A stretch of DNA of 64,000 nucleotides from Metellina segmentata (GCA_947359465.1 OX375874.1:88651672-88715671); one strand, 5' to 3'; counted from the first letter of the stretch, positions 45,339 through 57,936 are shown. The notes: generated by a model from the sequence alone, not told the origin. Made by a program: numbers and translations.

Positions 45339-46738
45339 AACTGCTGATTAAAAATTATTTTAATTTCATCCAAGTGTCAGATTACTTATATCTGAGTTCA
45401 TCTCTTTTATATCACTTTTGTCTCTTGTGGTGGTATTTTATTTTTAAAACATGGCGTTGTTTTCATAAATAGAACTTTGCATATTCGAAGAGGTAATAGG
45501 ATTGGTTTTATCAATAAAAAATCATGTTGAAAAACTATAAAATTTCCTCGCTTTTTTTAACAATTTTCCAGAAAATAAGTTTGATGCAATTTTTCAGAAA
45601 ATAAGTTTGATGCAGTTTTTCAGAAAATGTGATAGTGTCACATAATTTTGATATCTCACATGTGCATACTTGAATCAATAGCGTTTTTTTGTTAATGCTT
45701 CTGTTTGTTTTGTTCAAAGCTTTGCCCCACTAAAATTTAAGTAATAATTTAACTATGCATTAACTATAAAAATAATATAAAATATTTCTATTGAGTTCTG
45801 AAAAGGAAATACTTTTTTCTTACAATGCAGATAGAGAATGAAATTCTACTTCATTCACTTCAGTGAATGTACTAGTACGATGTTTCATGCTTCATTTAGA
45901 TATCAAGTTTCACATGAAAAAGCTTTTAGTATATGCAAAACAAACAATTTATTTACATATTACCCATGTACCTAAATTGAGTGGTTTTTTTTCTAAATGG
46001 ATATACTTATATGGAGAGACAATACAAGTACTTTATAAATTCATTTTCCTGGCTTATGAATGCATAATTTATTGAATCATTCATAAATATTTTTCTGAAC
46101 TTATGATAATGGTTTGTTGAGAAAAATAAGACTTTTCTTTTAAATTTGTAAAAAAAAACATTTGCTCTTTAATCGCCGGTGATTGAAAACGGGGTTTTAA
46201 GACATAAATTATTAACGTAGTCATAAAACAATTAAAAACGTAACTAACATAAAAGCTTTCACTATCAAGAATCTGATGTTTTCATGTGATAAGCAGAAAT
46301 TAATTTCTTATTTATTTTAAGTGCACGCTTGAAACACTATTATTCAAAGAGATAAATCAAAATTAAAAATCACGTAAACCACAGCTTCTTTACATTTATC
46401 GTTCGCAAACTCAACATTTGAACTATCTCAATTTACTATTCCTGAAACAGTGTTTACGGGACCTACGTAGCTTTTAGACTGATTATCCTAATGCTTCCTT
46501 AGCATTAATAATGTCAATATTCCCTAGTCTTCTTTCAATCCTAGGTTTCGAGTTTTAAGAAATTTAATGAATTTTTATCAGCGTTTTGACTTAAGTAGAG
46601 CTAATAGAAATGCGGTTACATTTGATTACAAATGTAAATGTTTATTTATTACTAAGTCTATTACTGTAAGAGAGAACTTATCTCATCTTAAACCCCTTAG
46701 CTTAATTGGTCTTATCCTTTTAAGTTATACATTAAAAT

Positions 46739-47085
46739 GTCCAATAATAAAATTCTGTATACACAAAATGGTTCGCGATTGGTTTGAGGAACATTCTGGA
46801 CAATTCCAGTGAATGATTTGGCCACCTAGATCACCAGACATGAATCCCATCGAAAATATATGGGGCATAATCGGAAGGTCAGTAAGTGCACAAAATCCTG
46901 CACCGGCAACACTTTCACAGGTTATGGACGGCTATAAAGGCAGCATGGCTGAATATTTCTTCCGGAGATTTCCGACGACTTGTTGAGTCAATACGTCGAG
47001 TTGCTACACTTCGCCGGGCAAATAGAGGTCCCACAAGATATTAGGAGGTATCCCACAACTTTTCACACTTCAGTGTATGTATGTA
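46739..47085 (+). pseudogene. Tc1 transposase C-terminal fragment
   Basis: Reads KMVRDWFEEHSGQFQ, a stop, then MIWPPRSPDMNPIENIWGII, containing the SPD-NPIENIW block with the catalytic E, followed by VMDGYKGSMAEYFF. The N-terminal half is missing. It is a different Tc1 family from copies A, B and C. Confidence 0.7.
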
Positions 47086-47261
47086 TGTATCATTTCCAAA
47101 CGGTTGGTTCTGTAGTTTGGGTTTTACGGCGCAATGTCCATATGGCTAAACAAAGTCAATTAAATGGAGTACATACATACTCAAGGAAAGATTTGGTTTG
47201 TTGGCTCTTATATGGCATAAGAGCCATATTTGGCCATGCTGCGTAAAGCACAAAACAAACA

Positions 47262-47325
47262 ACTCTTCAATAGCCCGTTGTGTTGCTCTAGTACGACGTT
47301 AAGTAAAATTACCTTACTTACCCAG
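47262..47325 (+). mobile_element. SINE 3' tail fragment
   Basis: CAATAGCCCGTTGTGTTGCT, then CTAGTACGACGTTAAG and an ATTACC tail; the last 60 bp of the SINE at 40058. Confidence 0.7.
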
Positions 47326-47329
47326 GTCA

Positions 47330-47540
47330 TCTCTATCCGGGCAACAGTAGACCACTTGCTATAGCAACGGAATAGCAATAGAAGGGGTGCGAGTTCAAAA
47401 CTCGGTCCAGCTAGAGAACGTCGCATACACGTGGGCTGGTACACGTTAAATATATCGTGGCTTTAAATGTCCTCACGGTGGCGTGGTGAGGTAGTTTAGA
47501 GAGCCATGGTGTCTCCGAAAGCTCGTTAAAGGGCTGTCAT
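47330..47540 (+). mobile_element. Second tRNA-derived SINE-like repeat
   Basis: Contains GTGCGAGTTCAAAACTCGG (B-box-like) and ATCGTGGCTTTAAATGTCCT, parallel to the AAATCTGTTGTGGCCGAAAG part of the main SINE. The head differs, so this looks like a related but separate family. Confidence 0.45.
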
Positions 47541-47790
47541 ACGCAAAAACTATGAATGGCGATCGCTGTAGATTGTTTACCCCCCTCCTGTAAACTGGTT
47601 ATCACTGTTACCGTTTTCGACATCGCTTGTTAGACTTAAAGTCAAAACCCGTGCTTAAGACGCCAGTTGTGGAATTTATTTTGTTTAAGCTCCAACCTAT
47701 CAAATAATTTATTTAAAAAAAACTCGTTTCAAACCACGTGATACGAATGTCAAATCGACGAATACAATGGACATACACACACAAGGAAAG

Positions 47791-48115
47791 CGACCAGCCG
47801 TTCTGGTGGCTAAGGTGTTAGCCTCTAGATCGGAAGGTTCCTGGTTCGAATCCGGGTCAGTGGATGGATGCTTGTAAGCGTATGGTGTTGAGGCGGCTGA
47901 TCTTAAATCTGTCGTGGTCGAAAGTCCTCACGTAGGGTGGGTGTGGAAGTTTGGGGAGTGGAGTGCCAGCTCATGCGTTGTTTCTTCATCTGACCGTGGT
48001 TCAAAGTTACGTGGTGTTGTGCTCGGATCTTTCCTTTGGGGGTTTGATCCTAGACCGTCGTCAATAGCCCGTTGTGTTGCTTTAGTACGACGTTAATTAA
48101 AAATTACTAAAATAC
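47791..48115 (+). mobile_element. tRNA-derived SINE, full length
   Basis: Same structure as 40058-40392 (GGTTCGAATCC B box, CGTTGTGTTGCT near the end). Target duplication CACAAGGAAAG at 47780-47790 and 48116-48126. Confidence 0.85.
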
Positions 48116-48270
48116 CACAAGGAAAGTTTTATTGACACAGAAGAGAAAAGGGAACACAGGGGAAATTACCTTAATCAAACCTGCGAATACAAGTTACAAT
48201 ACTGAATACCAAGTTACGGACTTTGTTAGAGCAGTGGGCAAACCAACCGAGTCATGCACGCCTATCATAG

Positions 48271-48580
48271 GTAAGGTAAGGTAATTTTAAGACGTACTAG
48301 AGAGACACAATGGATATTGACGACGGTCCGGGATCATTCCCCTAAGGCAACCACATAATATTGAACCATGGTCAGATGACGAGGTAACACCTGAGCTGGC
48401 ATCCCCCACTCCAAACTTCCACATCCACCCAACGTGAGGACATTCAGCCACGACAGATTTAAGGTACACCAGCCGCCTCTACACCATACTGTTAAAATAT
48501 CCAAACACTGACCCGGATTCCAATCAGAAACCTTCCGATCTAGAGGCTAACACCTTAACCACCAGACCGGTTGGTCGGCT
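48271..48580 (-). mobile_element. tRNA-derived SINE, full length
   Basis: Minus-strand copy ending with the GGTAAGGTAA tail. Target duplication GCCTATCATAG at 48260-48270 and 48581-48591. The B box is altered (GGAATCC). Confidence 0.85.
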
Positions 48581-48649
48581 GCCTATCATAGAGTACAGAA
48601 TAGCACGGCCATCACGGTTGGTTGGATTAGTAGGTATATAGTTGAATTT

Positions 48650-48830
48650 ACATCACATTAGAAAAAGACAACGTGCTATTGGTGACGGTCAGGGATCAAC
48701 CCCGAAGAGAAAGATCTGAGGACACCTTGTAATTTTTAATCACGGTCAGAGGATGACCGTAACTCCTGGGCTGGCACCCTACTCATTAAACGTCCACATC
48801 AATCCCACATGAGGTTGAATTATTATGATG
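48650..48830 (-). mobile_element. SINE 3' half, diverged
   Basis: GGGATCAACCCCG, AAAGATCTGAGGACACC and AATCACGGTCAG words in minus-strand SINE order. A further 45-bp tail piece (TGTGTTGCTCCAGTGTGACG) lies at 49072-49118 on the plus strand. Beyond it, 49120-51630 has no supported feature. Confidence 0.6.
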
Positions 48831-51636
48831 CTTACGGCTAGGCTGGGCTAAATACAAGACGTAATGTCTAACAAAGGGCATATGCAGACAAGTTTTACGG
48901 ATACAGAATAGAAATACATCCAGTAAATTACAGAAATCGAACTTGCGCGGAATACAAGTTACAGGCTTTGTTAGAGCAGTGGAAAAACCGAGTCACGTCG
49001 TGCCTATCACACAGTAACTCTTAGTCTTCCACATCGATTATCAACCTTTTCCAACTCAAGGCAAACATAGCTGTGTTGCTCCAGTGTGACGTAAATTAAA
49101 AATACCAAAATACCATGGCAAGCAAAAACGAATTACTAACCTTCTGCGGCACACCAAGAAACTCTTTCTTCTTTTGCCCGATCGGACAAAAGATAGGTAT
49201 AATTTTGCTGGATTTTGAAAAGAAATGCTAGTACTTACTTACCCCCTTTTTGATCCAAAGTGGAATTTAAAAAAAATTTGAAACAATTTATTTGATACCC
49301 TGTAATAAGAATTATTTAAAATTATTTATATGGTACTTCTTGAAATTACTGATGAACACATTTGTCAAAAGTTCAAAACTAGGACGCTGAAATGAAGCAA
49401 AATCCGATACGATTTAAACCGTTTCACCATCTTCGAAGCAAAACATTGCCGTGGCATACCAGTTAAGTCACTGGTCTGGTGTTCATAAATGAAGGCGGTT
49501 CTACTTATCCATCTTGTAATTATTGCCTCTAACTTCAAGACAGACATCTACCAGAAGAAAAGACAGTTTCTGGGTTTTTCCGCTTTCATAATTAACGCCC
49601 ACAATAGGTTCCTAAACCGAAAAGGAAGATCATTGATTGCGCGCCAACTCAATTTACTATTTTAAGACTTAATTGAATACCGAAAGCGTGGGGGAATCGT
49701 ATTCATTGAAAATAGAGAACACTTTCACTGGATCTAAAAACGACCCATTTTTTCAATAGTGGGTGTACATGTATTATTGAACATTGGGAATTCAATGATG
49801 TGTTAGTTTTGTTTTCATCGAAGTTTTCAAAGGGATTTTAGTTTTGTAAAATCGGTTTAGATAAGATGCATCGACATTTCTATATCTTATCCAGAGATAG
49901 TTACCATGACAGAAACGGATTTGAGTTCAGCAAAATCTAGTTGGGTCTGATCTTTTAGAATCTTTTTCAGAATAAATCGTTGCGTTGGAGGAATCATTGT
50001 AAAGAAGCTGAATATAACGAACCTTTCGGTACCTCCATTCCTACAATATAATTCCAGACTTATATGCTTATAAACAAACTAAATAACAATTCAAAGCTTT
50101 AATGTTCGTTTAAGGAATTACTTATGTTTTGGTGAGAAATCCTAAAACCAATTTCTAAGACATTCACGATAAAAATTAAATGAAGTTTCGCAAGAAAAAG
50201 TTTGGTTTAATAAAAGGCTCAAATAATGACTCATCACTTGTCTAATCCTGTGGTGAGATCACTCATTTAAATTTCGGGGGAGATGTTTGAAAGGCTGAAA
50301 ACCATATCGTGTACAAGTATACGATATGGTTTTGTGAATAACTTCAAGTTTTCACCTAACAGAATGGTTTGAAGACCAAGTAATTTTTATTTATATTTTG
50401 CCACATAAAAAAATTTTTTAAGTAAATAAATATACTTTTGTAATCTTCAATGATTTCAGCCAATCAATAAGAAATAAGAAATGTATGGTAAACATTTTGA
50501 GACATTAATGAATGTGTTGCAAACCATTTTGAGACATTAATAAATGCGTTGCAAACCTTTCCGAGACAATGAGAAATGTATTGCAAAACTTTCTGAGGAT
50601 TCAAATCCGGCATGGCTAGATAGAAAACCGAAATTTCAAACCTCGCGCGGTGACCATTTTTTTCTACCCTTTAAAACTTTTTGCAAAATCGTTTTGGTTT
50701 TATTTTTCACAAATTTCTGTTTGGTGTGGCTTTTTTAAGACAATATTAATTTTTTTTATAAAAAGTGAAAACCTATCGGGTCAGAAAAAAGAAAACACGT
50801 AGCTTTAAAAAGTTCCTTTTATAGTCCTTGAAATTACAAATCTGTTAGGTATGTCAGTTATTTAGTAACTATTGGAAACAAATCTTTCAGGAAGATATTT
50901 TTCGTGGAAATATTACTTGTCATGTTGGTTAACTATCTCATGGAAATCACAACAGCATGTACTATGAAAAACTTAAGACTGGGGGTTAAAATATCTCCAA
51001 GAAACGAATCACTTTGAAAACTAATCTTGCATCTAGAAAAACAAAAACAACTATTTTACTTTTGTCGAACAGTTTTTAGAACTTCCAAGCAAATTGCGCC
51101 ACATAAATTGTTTTGAACAGGTGGTCAAATACGATAAAAAAAGTTACCGTATATATCTGCGAAATGTGTTGACGAAAAACTTAATTGCTTGAGTGACAAT
51201 ATAATGTTAGGAATGTGAATACACATAGGATGTTAGGAGTCAAACTTATTACTGATCATACCATTCCACATAAATATCTTCAACAAACTTTTAAGTACTT
51301 TTGTGAAGCATCGCAAATGGAATGCAATATATAGTAACATATTTATGTACCACCAACATTTATCATTTTGTAATAATCTTCATGTGCAATAATTTATAAT
51401 AGTACGCATATTTTTAGAATTCTTTTGAAGAATGCCGTTGCACGTTTCAAGAAACAATTTATTCATTAGGTATCATTTATATTTTCATAGCTCTATAAAT
51501 GATTTGTAAGTGCTGTTCAAATATGCAGAATGTTTCAAGTCTTTCTGTTCAAACATTAAGGAGTGGAGGGAACACAGAATGAAAACACATTCACGATGCG
51601 TCCGCAAACGTCACTTGGATCTGTAAAAAGGTGCTA

Positions 51637-51990
51637 CACTTACTGCCGAAAGTTAAGCACGGAGAGGAAAATGTTAACTTCCAGAAGCCAATTGAATTTT
51701 AGAGGCTGCAATTTGCTGCAGAGGTAGATGGAAGCATGCAGATGCTTCCAACATTATTTAACAGTCAATCACGGTTTCGTGTCGAGAAATATGCAAAAAA
51801 AGACATTCGTATAAAAACCCACCATTGTGAATGAAGGGTTAGAGGAGTTGCATGTAAGTGCTGATAAAAAGTGTTTAGAACTTTCGTACGATTCGTTTTC
51901 AAAACAGACGTGTTTCTATGACTTCCAGAAGACGAATGGGCAGATAATGAGCAATGACGTTCTGTGGGACGGCTTGAATGGTATAAGGGA
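51637..51990 (+). mobile_element. Tc1 copy A2, 5' end only
   Basis: Inverted counterpart of 9984-10256: starts CACTTACTG after TA, has GAGGCTGCAATTTGCTGCAG, then the same transposase start MTSRRRMG around 51928 and stops. The rest of the element is missing. It abuts a Tc1 fragment of another family in the opposite orientation. Confidence 0.7.
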
Positions 51991-52009
51991 AAGAATACAT
52001 ACTTTAATA

Positions 52010-52500
52010 AGGGGGTAACCCCTGCAATTACACTAGCAACCCTTCTGAGCATACTTTCAACAAGGTTTCGATACACAGCTATGGGTATGTGTCCATTCCT
52101 GCTGCAAGAATGTCGCAGCTCAGATGTAGATTTCGGACGTGGTTCCCTAATCCGTAAACGTCGCTCTAACGCGTCCCACAAATGTTCTATGGGGTTTAGG
52201 TCGGGACTCTGAGCAGGCCAGGAAGACGTCTTACATCCATATCTTCATACCACTGCTTGACAGAGGCTGCAACATGACATGGAGCGTTGTCGTCCTGGAA
52301 GTAACATTCGTCCATTCCATAAAATTGCCAGAGAGTAGGAAGAATCTGACTGCCCAAAATGTTAATGTAGGCGTCGACGTTCAATTTACCAGGAACAGCA
52401 TGCAAAGGTCCATGGACATACCACGAAAAACACCCCCAAACAAGTAATTGTATTTTATGCAAATCATGAGGCGTCCGGTCCATTATCGTAGGGTAGTGTG
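52010..52500 (-). pseudogene. Tc1 copy B, C-terminal half of transposase
   Basis: LLVWGCFSWYVHGPLHAVPG, then ECYFQDDNAPCHVAASVKQW (second catalytic D), a one-base frameshift, then SPDLNPIEHLWDALERRLR (E) and VESMLRRVASVIAG. The first catalytic D and the DNA-binding region are absent. Confidence 0.8.
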
Positions 52501-52899
52501 TGTATATATAGACTCGGGCAGTTTCTCATATCTTGTAGCCACTATCGAAAGCACATTTGCACGATTAATCTGTCATTAGATATTATATCGCCAAAAGAAG
52601 CGATAAATGTCAAATCTCCCAGCCAAGACAATTTTTTAGATTAGTCACGTGACTACTAGTCAACATGTTGGTTACTTTTTGAAGCTTTTTTAACAACAAT
52701 GCTCAATCTACTTACATTTCATGGCTGAGCTCTAAACCACCACTCTGGCAGGAAGTTTTAAAACACCTTGTATGTATGTATAAAAAAAATCCCTTGACAT
52801 AGTAAACATTTAATCAGCTGTAATTTAGAACTTCTAACAATGATTTATATTTTAAAGATGTCAAACCTATACAAATGTATTTTAATGTATTCATTACAG

Positions 52900-52989
52900 A
52901 CAGAAGATTGTACTCGATACAAGAGTAGTCATAAGATGAAAGCTTTTACAGAAGAAAAGGGGGCACTTGCATGGGCAGGATGCAGAAAG
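52900..52989 (+). CDS. Possible exon upstream of the MyTH4 exons
   Basis: 30 codons in phase 0 between CATTACAG and GTGCGT, encoding TEDCTRYKSSHKMKAFTEEK and GALAWAGCRK. The phase agrees with the next exon, but there is no recognised domain and the acceptor tract is modest. It could be a chance open frame. Confidence 0.4.
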
Positions 52990-53571
52990 GTGCGTATAGA
53001 TATCATTAGTACAAAATTGTAAGTTTTTGTTCCTCATGGGCCAATGAATATAAACAATTATTTAATAGGCAAATTATTGGGGGTCTTTAACCTTTTTAAA
53101 TTCAAATAAATTTAAAAAAATATTTCGAAGCAATAACTCAGAAATAATCTGTGAGGTGCATTTCTTCCTTTTGTGTCAGTAAAACCTCCTTTGTGTTTGT
53201 ATGGTCAGTACTTGACATTATCTTGTTTGGTGCAGTAGGGTCAATTACGGTCCTTGCACCATAAAACCCTATCCAATCCGTAAGAAATCACACCAACTAA
53301 ATAAAATTACGAAATTGATATGAGTACAATGGAAAACAAGTTGAGAAACTAATCGTTTCAGATTAATTTAGTTGAAAAAATTTCTAAATAAAATTACTGT
53401 TGATTATGTAAAATATTGTATGTTTAACATACTATGAACTCAAAAACAGACTAAGAAGCTCAAATATAAAAGTATCTTTAAATAGTAGACTATCTGAACA
53501 ATTGGTTAAAAATATACTTGTTTAATGTTACAACCGTTTGGGTAAATCATATTCATAGTAAAAAGAAAATA

Positions 53572-54966
53572 CACTGCTGTTTGTAAAAAATGCAACACCA
53601 TGAAGGAATCATTCGAATGAAATGAAATTTGCAGCAAATGTCAATTATAGGATGTTATGCAAAGTAGTAAAGTTTCAGAGCCACAACGCATGCGTGGTGT
53701 GAGCAGAGCCCTCTGACTGATGCTAAAAGCGTATAAATAGAGTGCTGTAGCGGGACGTTGAAAATAGTGCATGGTTATTTTTTAGTGGCGAAAGTTTAGC
53801 GAGACCCAAGTATGCCTCCACGACGAAATAGGGTGAAATTTCAAAAACTTACGGAGTTTGAACGGGGGAGAATCAATGGTCTTCGTGAAGGAAGATTTTC
53901 CTATCGCGCAATAGCAGCTCGTGTGCAGCGGAACAGTTCCACAGTGATGCGAGTTTGGAAGCAGTGGACCGTCGAGCAACGGACAACTCGAAAAACTGGG
54001 AGTGGACGACGGAAGGTGACGTCAGCGCGCGATGATAGACACCTTTCCACATGGCGGCGAATGACCGTACAGCTTCCTCCAGGCAGTTGGCAGCACTTTG
54101 TTCTACTGCTGCAGGTGTACTAATGTCGGCTTCGTCAATTCGCCGACATCTGCTGCACCGTGGACTGCGTGCAAGGATTCCTTTGTACAGGATCCCCCTC
54201 ACGCCAAACCATCGACGGCTGCGTCTGCAATGGGCTCATGAGCACAGAGCCTGGCGGGCTGATTGGCAACAAGTCGTCTTTTCTGACGAATCCCGCTTTA
54301 ATTTGTGGAACCATGATGGCCGCATTCGTGTTAGACGCTATGACGGTGAACACTGCCTTCCAGAGTGCGTTATCGAACGTCATAGTGGCCGAACACCCGG
54401 AGTTATGGTCTGGGGTGCGATTTCGTATCATGGACGATCTCAGCTGCTACGAATTGAGGGTAATCTGAATAGCAACAGGTACGTCCGTGAAGTGCTAAAG
54501 CCCGAAGTCGTTCCCTTCCTTCAAGGCATCCTATCTTTCGACAGGATAATGCACGCCCACATGTTGCAAGGAATGTTTGAGACTTCTTTTCAGTCCAACA
54601 CATGCAACTTCTTCCTTGACCTGCTTATTCGCCGGATATGTCGCCTATTGATCACGTGTGGGATTTGGTTGGTCGGTGTCTCGCTCGTGATCCGCGTCCA
54701 ACAGCTTCAAAAGACGAACTTTGGGTGCGCATACAAACAATATAGAATTCTCTTCCACAAGCAGACATTCAACATCTGTTTCACTCCATTCCACGTCGTA
54801 TAGCATCACTTATTGCTACACCAAATACTGATTTCGGACACAATATTGTTTTTTTTGCTTTGAAAATTTATTCATTTATTTGTACTAATACAAGCCGTTT
54901 GTGTATTAAATTTCATTTAATTCCGATGACTCCTTCATGGTGTTGCATTTTTTACAAACAGCAGTA
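53572..54966 (+). mobile_element. Tc1 copy C, near full length with good inverted ends
   Basis: Ends start ACTGCTGTTTGTAAAAAATG and continue CAACACCATGAAGGA on both sides in inverted orientation, bounded by TA. Size is about 1.4 kb. It lies in the intron between the weak exon 52900 and exon 55844. Confidence 0.85.
53812..54835 (+). pseudogene. Tc1 transposase pseudogene (copy C)
   Basis: Starts MPPRRNRVKFQKLTEFERGR. The N-terminal helix-turn-helix (YRAIAARVQRNSSTVMRVWK) is followed by a frameshift near 54045. Then come SSIRRHLLHRGLRARIPLYR, VVFSDESRFNLWNHDGRIRV (first D) and GVMVWGAISYHGRSQLL. After a second shift near 54525 come RQDNARPHVARNV (second D), a stop and YSPDMSPIDHVWDLVG. The third catalytic position reads D where E is usual. 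Two shifts and one stop make it inactive, but most of the protein is recognisable. Confidence 0.85.
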
Positions 54967-55443
54967 TATATCCACTAAAAATGGTAAAATAATGCATATC
55001 TGTATTAAGTGGAAGGTATATTTGAGTTACCAGTGGATAACACACTTGTGTGAGAGAGATAATGTTTTAACTTTATCTAAATGTGGTTGAATTTTTACCT
55101 TTATGAAATGCAATACAACAACAAAAATTCATCAAGTTTCAAACAAAAATATTATCTTGCAAAGTTTCTTAGATTTAACTATTCATGAGCACAGTTAAAA
55201 ATATCATATTAGCAAATTCAAGTAATTTTTCTCACAAAATTATTTTAGTAGGGTTGTTAGTAAGGTCTGGATATTGACCTAAAAATTAAAATTCCTCAAA
55301 AATGAAACACGTCCTAAAAATTAAAAAAAAAACTGCTTTTTAAATTTTAAGGAAATATTCCTAATGCAGTTTACATATTTAAGTTTATTTTTCATAACAA
55401 TTTAAATAAATTTATGTGAACTAGAATACGATCTTTTCTTCAA

Positions 55444-55640
55444 TTGGCAAGCCTGGTAGATGAGTGGTTAGTGCTTTAGCCTTTCGTCTGATTTCACATC
55501 CAGGTCTAGACATGGATGTTTAGTAGCGGTTTGGAATCCACTTTAAGCTGTTGGTCGAAGTCAAATAAGCTGTCTGGTAGCAAACAATGACCTTAAAGGA
55601 ACAACACAAAACTAAAACTGTATTGTTGCTTCTCTAAAAC
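55444..55640 (+). mobile_element. tRNA-like SINE, third family
   Basis: TGGTAGATGAGTGGTTAGTG resembles an A-box region of a tRNA-derived SINE, and TGGTCGAAGTCAAATAAGC corresponds in position to the GGCCGAAAGTCC part of the main SINE. No target duplication was identified. Confidence 0.4.
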
Positions 55641-55843
55641 TGTATTACTGCATTGAACAGTAGCAAGTACTATGAGCTTCGATTTACTTTGGTTAGTTCA
55701 AATGTTTAATTTACTCATTCTATTTAAAATTTATCTACTGATTAGTTTTTAAGACTGAAAAAATGTAATTAAAAATTAAAATTAAATATTCTCAAGTCAG
55801 ACTCTATTTTTCTTAAACTTCTAAAGTGTGTTATTTTCTGCAG

Positions 55844-55986
55844 GGAAATTCAACATTTTTCATTGCAAGTGTAAACACACAAGAAAATGCATCAAACCGT
55901 GAACAAAACAAACCATCAGGAGCCTCAGCCGAAAGGCATTCTTTCCTACAGTATGCAATGCTTCACTTCAGAGACAATCCAGAGAG
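55844..55986 (+). CDS. Myosin-VII-like MyTH4 domain exon
   Basis: Exon between TTCTGCAG and GTTGGT, phase 0 in and phase 2 out. It encodes a Ser/Asn-rich linker (STFFIASVNTQENASNREQN) and then RHSFLQYAMLHFRDNPE, the start of a MyTH4 domain. The split AG/G arginine codon is completed by the next exon at 57599. MyTH4 domains in unconventional myosin tails bind microtubules or cargo together with the following FERM domain. Class VII is inferred from remembered similarity. Confidence 0.75.
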
Positions 55987-57244
55987 GTTGGTGGTTTTAC
56001 ATTATTCTTTATAAATATTAATTAAAAATCAACTGTGCATGTGAATTTGTGGTTTGTGTTCAATCAATCATTTAGCAAATAGAGGAAAATCATACTAGAA
56101 TTTGATTCATAAATAATCAAATCTTGAAATATAGGTTTCATTAGAATGAATTACTAATAATGTTAGAAAAACAATTGAAAAAGTTATCTTTAAAAAATTT
56201 AAGACAAATTAATTTTAAGTTAAGCAGACCATATTTCCTTGAGACAAAAACAGAATATTGGGATGGGAAAAACGGGTTAGGATTATGTATTATTTTGTAT
56301 TAATGAAAAAGATGAATGAAAAAAATTGTTTTACTTTATAATCATATTGAGCTCGCCATTTTTCTTCATTTAATGCAACCCATACAAAAATTTAGTTAGA
56401 CAAAGAGAGCTCTGTACTGTACAATTGTTCATGAATATTTCTCTGATGAAATAATCTTATGCAGCAAATTCCCCCTTTTAACTTCGTATAAAACATATCA
56501 CTTAATGATACAATACTTTCTAACATATCCCTCTTGTCTCAACACTTAATTTATGATTGACACTTAATTTTTTATTATAGGTTACAAATAATAATTTATG
56601 ATTGAAAAATATTGAAGAATATTCAGTTTTTCTTTATTAAAAACTGGACTGTTTTGAATTTTGAAAAGTGGGAAAAGGGTACTGACCTATTTTAAACGGT
56701 GTGTGTGACCAGTCTACTTTAAGTACTTAAAAAAAAGAAAAATTGTCAAGTATTCTATTAATATTTTGCTCATAAACGAGCGATATTTGTAAATTGACTG
56801 AAAAGTATTTTTTAATTATATACTATTAATTATTCATCCATGAAACTAATGCAAGAGTAATTTTACATGAATACTATGCTAGGAGGTATGAAAAACCTTT
56901 GAAAACAACTATCAGTTTCTAAATTTCCAATAGAACCGAAAAGATTGATATAGAAATTTCGATAACAATAGAAATAAAGAATTGGAAAATGGTTAAAATA
57001 GCATTTTAAGAACTCTGAAAAATACAAAATCTAACTACAAAAATAAAAATTAAATAGAGAATAACAAGTTAGACAATAGCAAATGCAGCCTAATTATTGT
57101 CTTGTAGTGTATTAGTTAAATACTTTTAATGCTTATGGAGATAATAGTAAAAAAAAACCATTGTAATGCAGATGTTTCAAAATTTTGCTACTGGAGAAAG
57201 GAGGCATTGTAACCACAAAATTTAAGGGTCGGAGTTAAATCCAA

Positions 57245-57340
57245 TAAGTAAAATATACGTTTACAATATCGCGTAATTTTCAACCACGGTCAAATAATAA
57301 CAACACCTTAGATGGCACCTCACCCTCTAATAGATTGTGA
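57245..57340 (-). mobile_element. SINE fragment
   Basis: GTAATTTTCAACCACGGTCA and ACACCTTAGATGGCACC match the minus-strand middle of the SINE at 48271. Confidence 0.5.
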
Positions 57341-57344
57341 CGTC

Positions 57345-57551
57345 ACACCGATTGGATCTTTTTTGCAATTCCAATTTCGTCGCATTTCACAATGACGAGG
57401 GCATCACGGCGTTGTCTGTCGTGTTGGTTTGCGAAGCAAACCAAATGGGTATGCGTAGCAAACACCGGTGGTTGGCAAACGTTCACAATTAACACACCTA
57501 ACCCCACAAAGTACAGCACGGGCAACGCCGTGCTAGCCACGCAGTGGCTAG
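57345..57551 (+). mobile_element. Helitron-like 3' end fragment, second subfamily
   Basis: Contains GGTTTGCGAAGCAAACC, GGCAACGCCGTGC and the terminal hairpin GCCACGCAGTGGC ending in CTAG before T (57548-57551). The 5' end was not located. It shares words with the Helitrons at 33804 and 57937 but has a different terminal hairpin. Confidence 0.55.
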
Positions 57552-57598
57552 TATCTTAATAAATTTAAAGCTAACATATTTTTATTTTTACTTTATAG

Positions 57599-57740
57599 GA
57601 ATGAATCAAGTATTAACTATTCAGGATCTATGAGAGGTACAGTCAAACTATTAGAATACTTGACAGGAAAGAAAATGAAAAAAGCACAAAATTCTGACTG
57701 GACATGGAAAGAACTCACAGACAAGGTCAAATACTCACCA
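57599..57740 (+). CDS. Myosin-VII-like MyTH4 domain exon
   Basis: 142 nt between TTTATAG and GTAAGT. It encodes NESSINYSGSMRGTVKLLEY and DWTWKELTDKVKYSP; the SLKGS/TWKE-VKY arrangement is typical of MyTH4 domains of MyTH4-FERM myosins. The continuation (expected PI-xxSL) was not found up to 64000, so the next intron exceeds 6 kb. Both this and exon 55844 are flanked by transposons but are undamaged. Confidence 0.8.
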
Positions 57741-57936
57741 GTAAGTCTAAAAAATTGTGTCTGAATACAAATAAAAAATCCTCTACAAAATTAAAACTTT
57801 TTAACTGTACAATAGCTTCTTATTACATCGAGTATTTGGCTATATTATAAGTGGTATCACTCTTTAATCTCAAAATCTTTCATTCCTTTCCACTCGAAAA
57901 TTTTTAGTAAACATCAGGTCAGTCAGAAAAGAAATA

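Noticed and set aside
53873..54603. Several antisense frames over the Tc1 at 53.6-55.0 kb
   Set aside because: Shadows of the plus-strand transposase.
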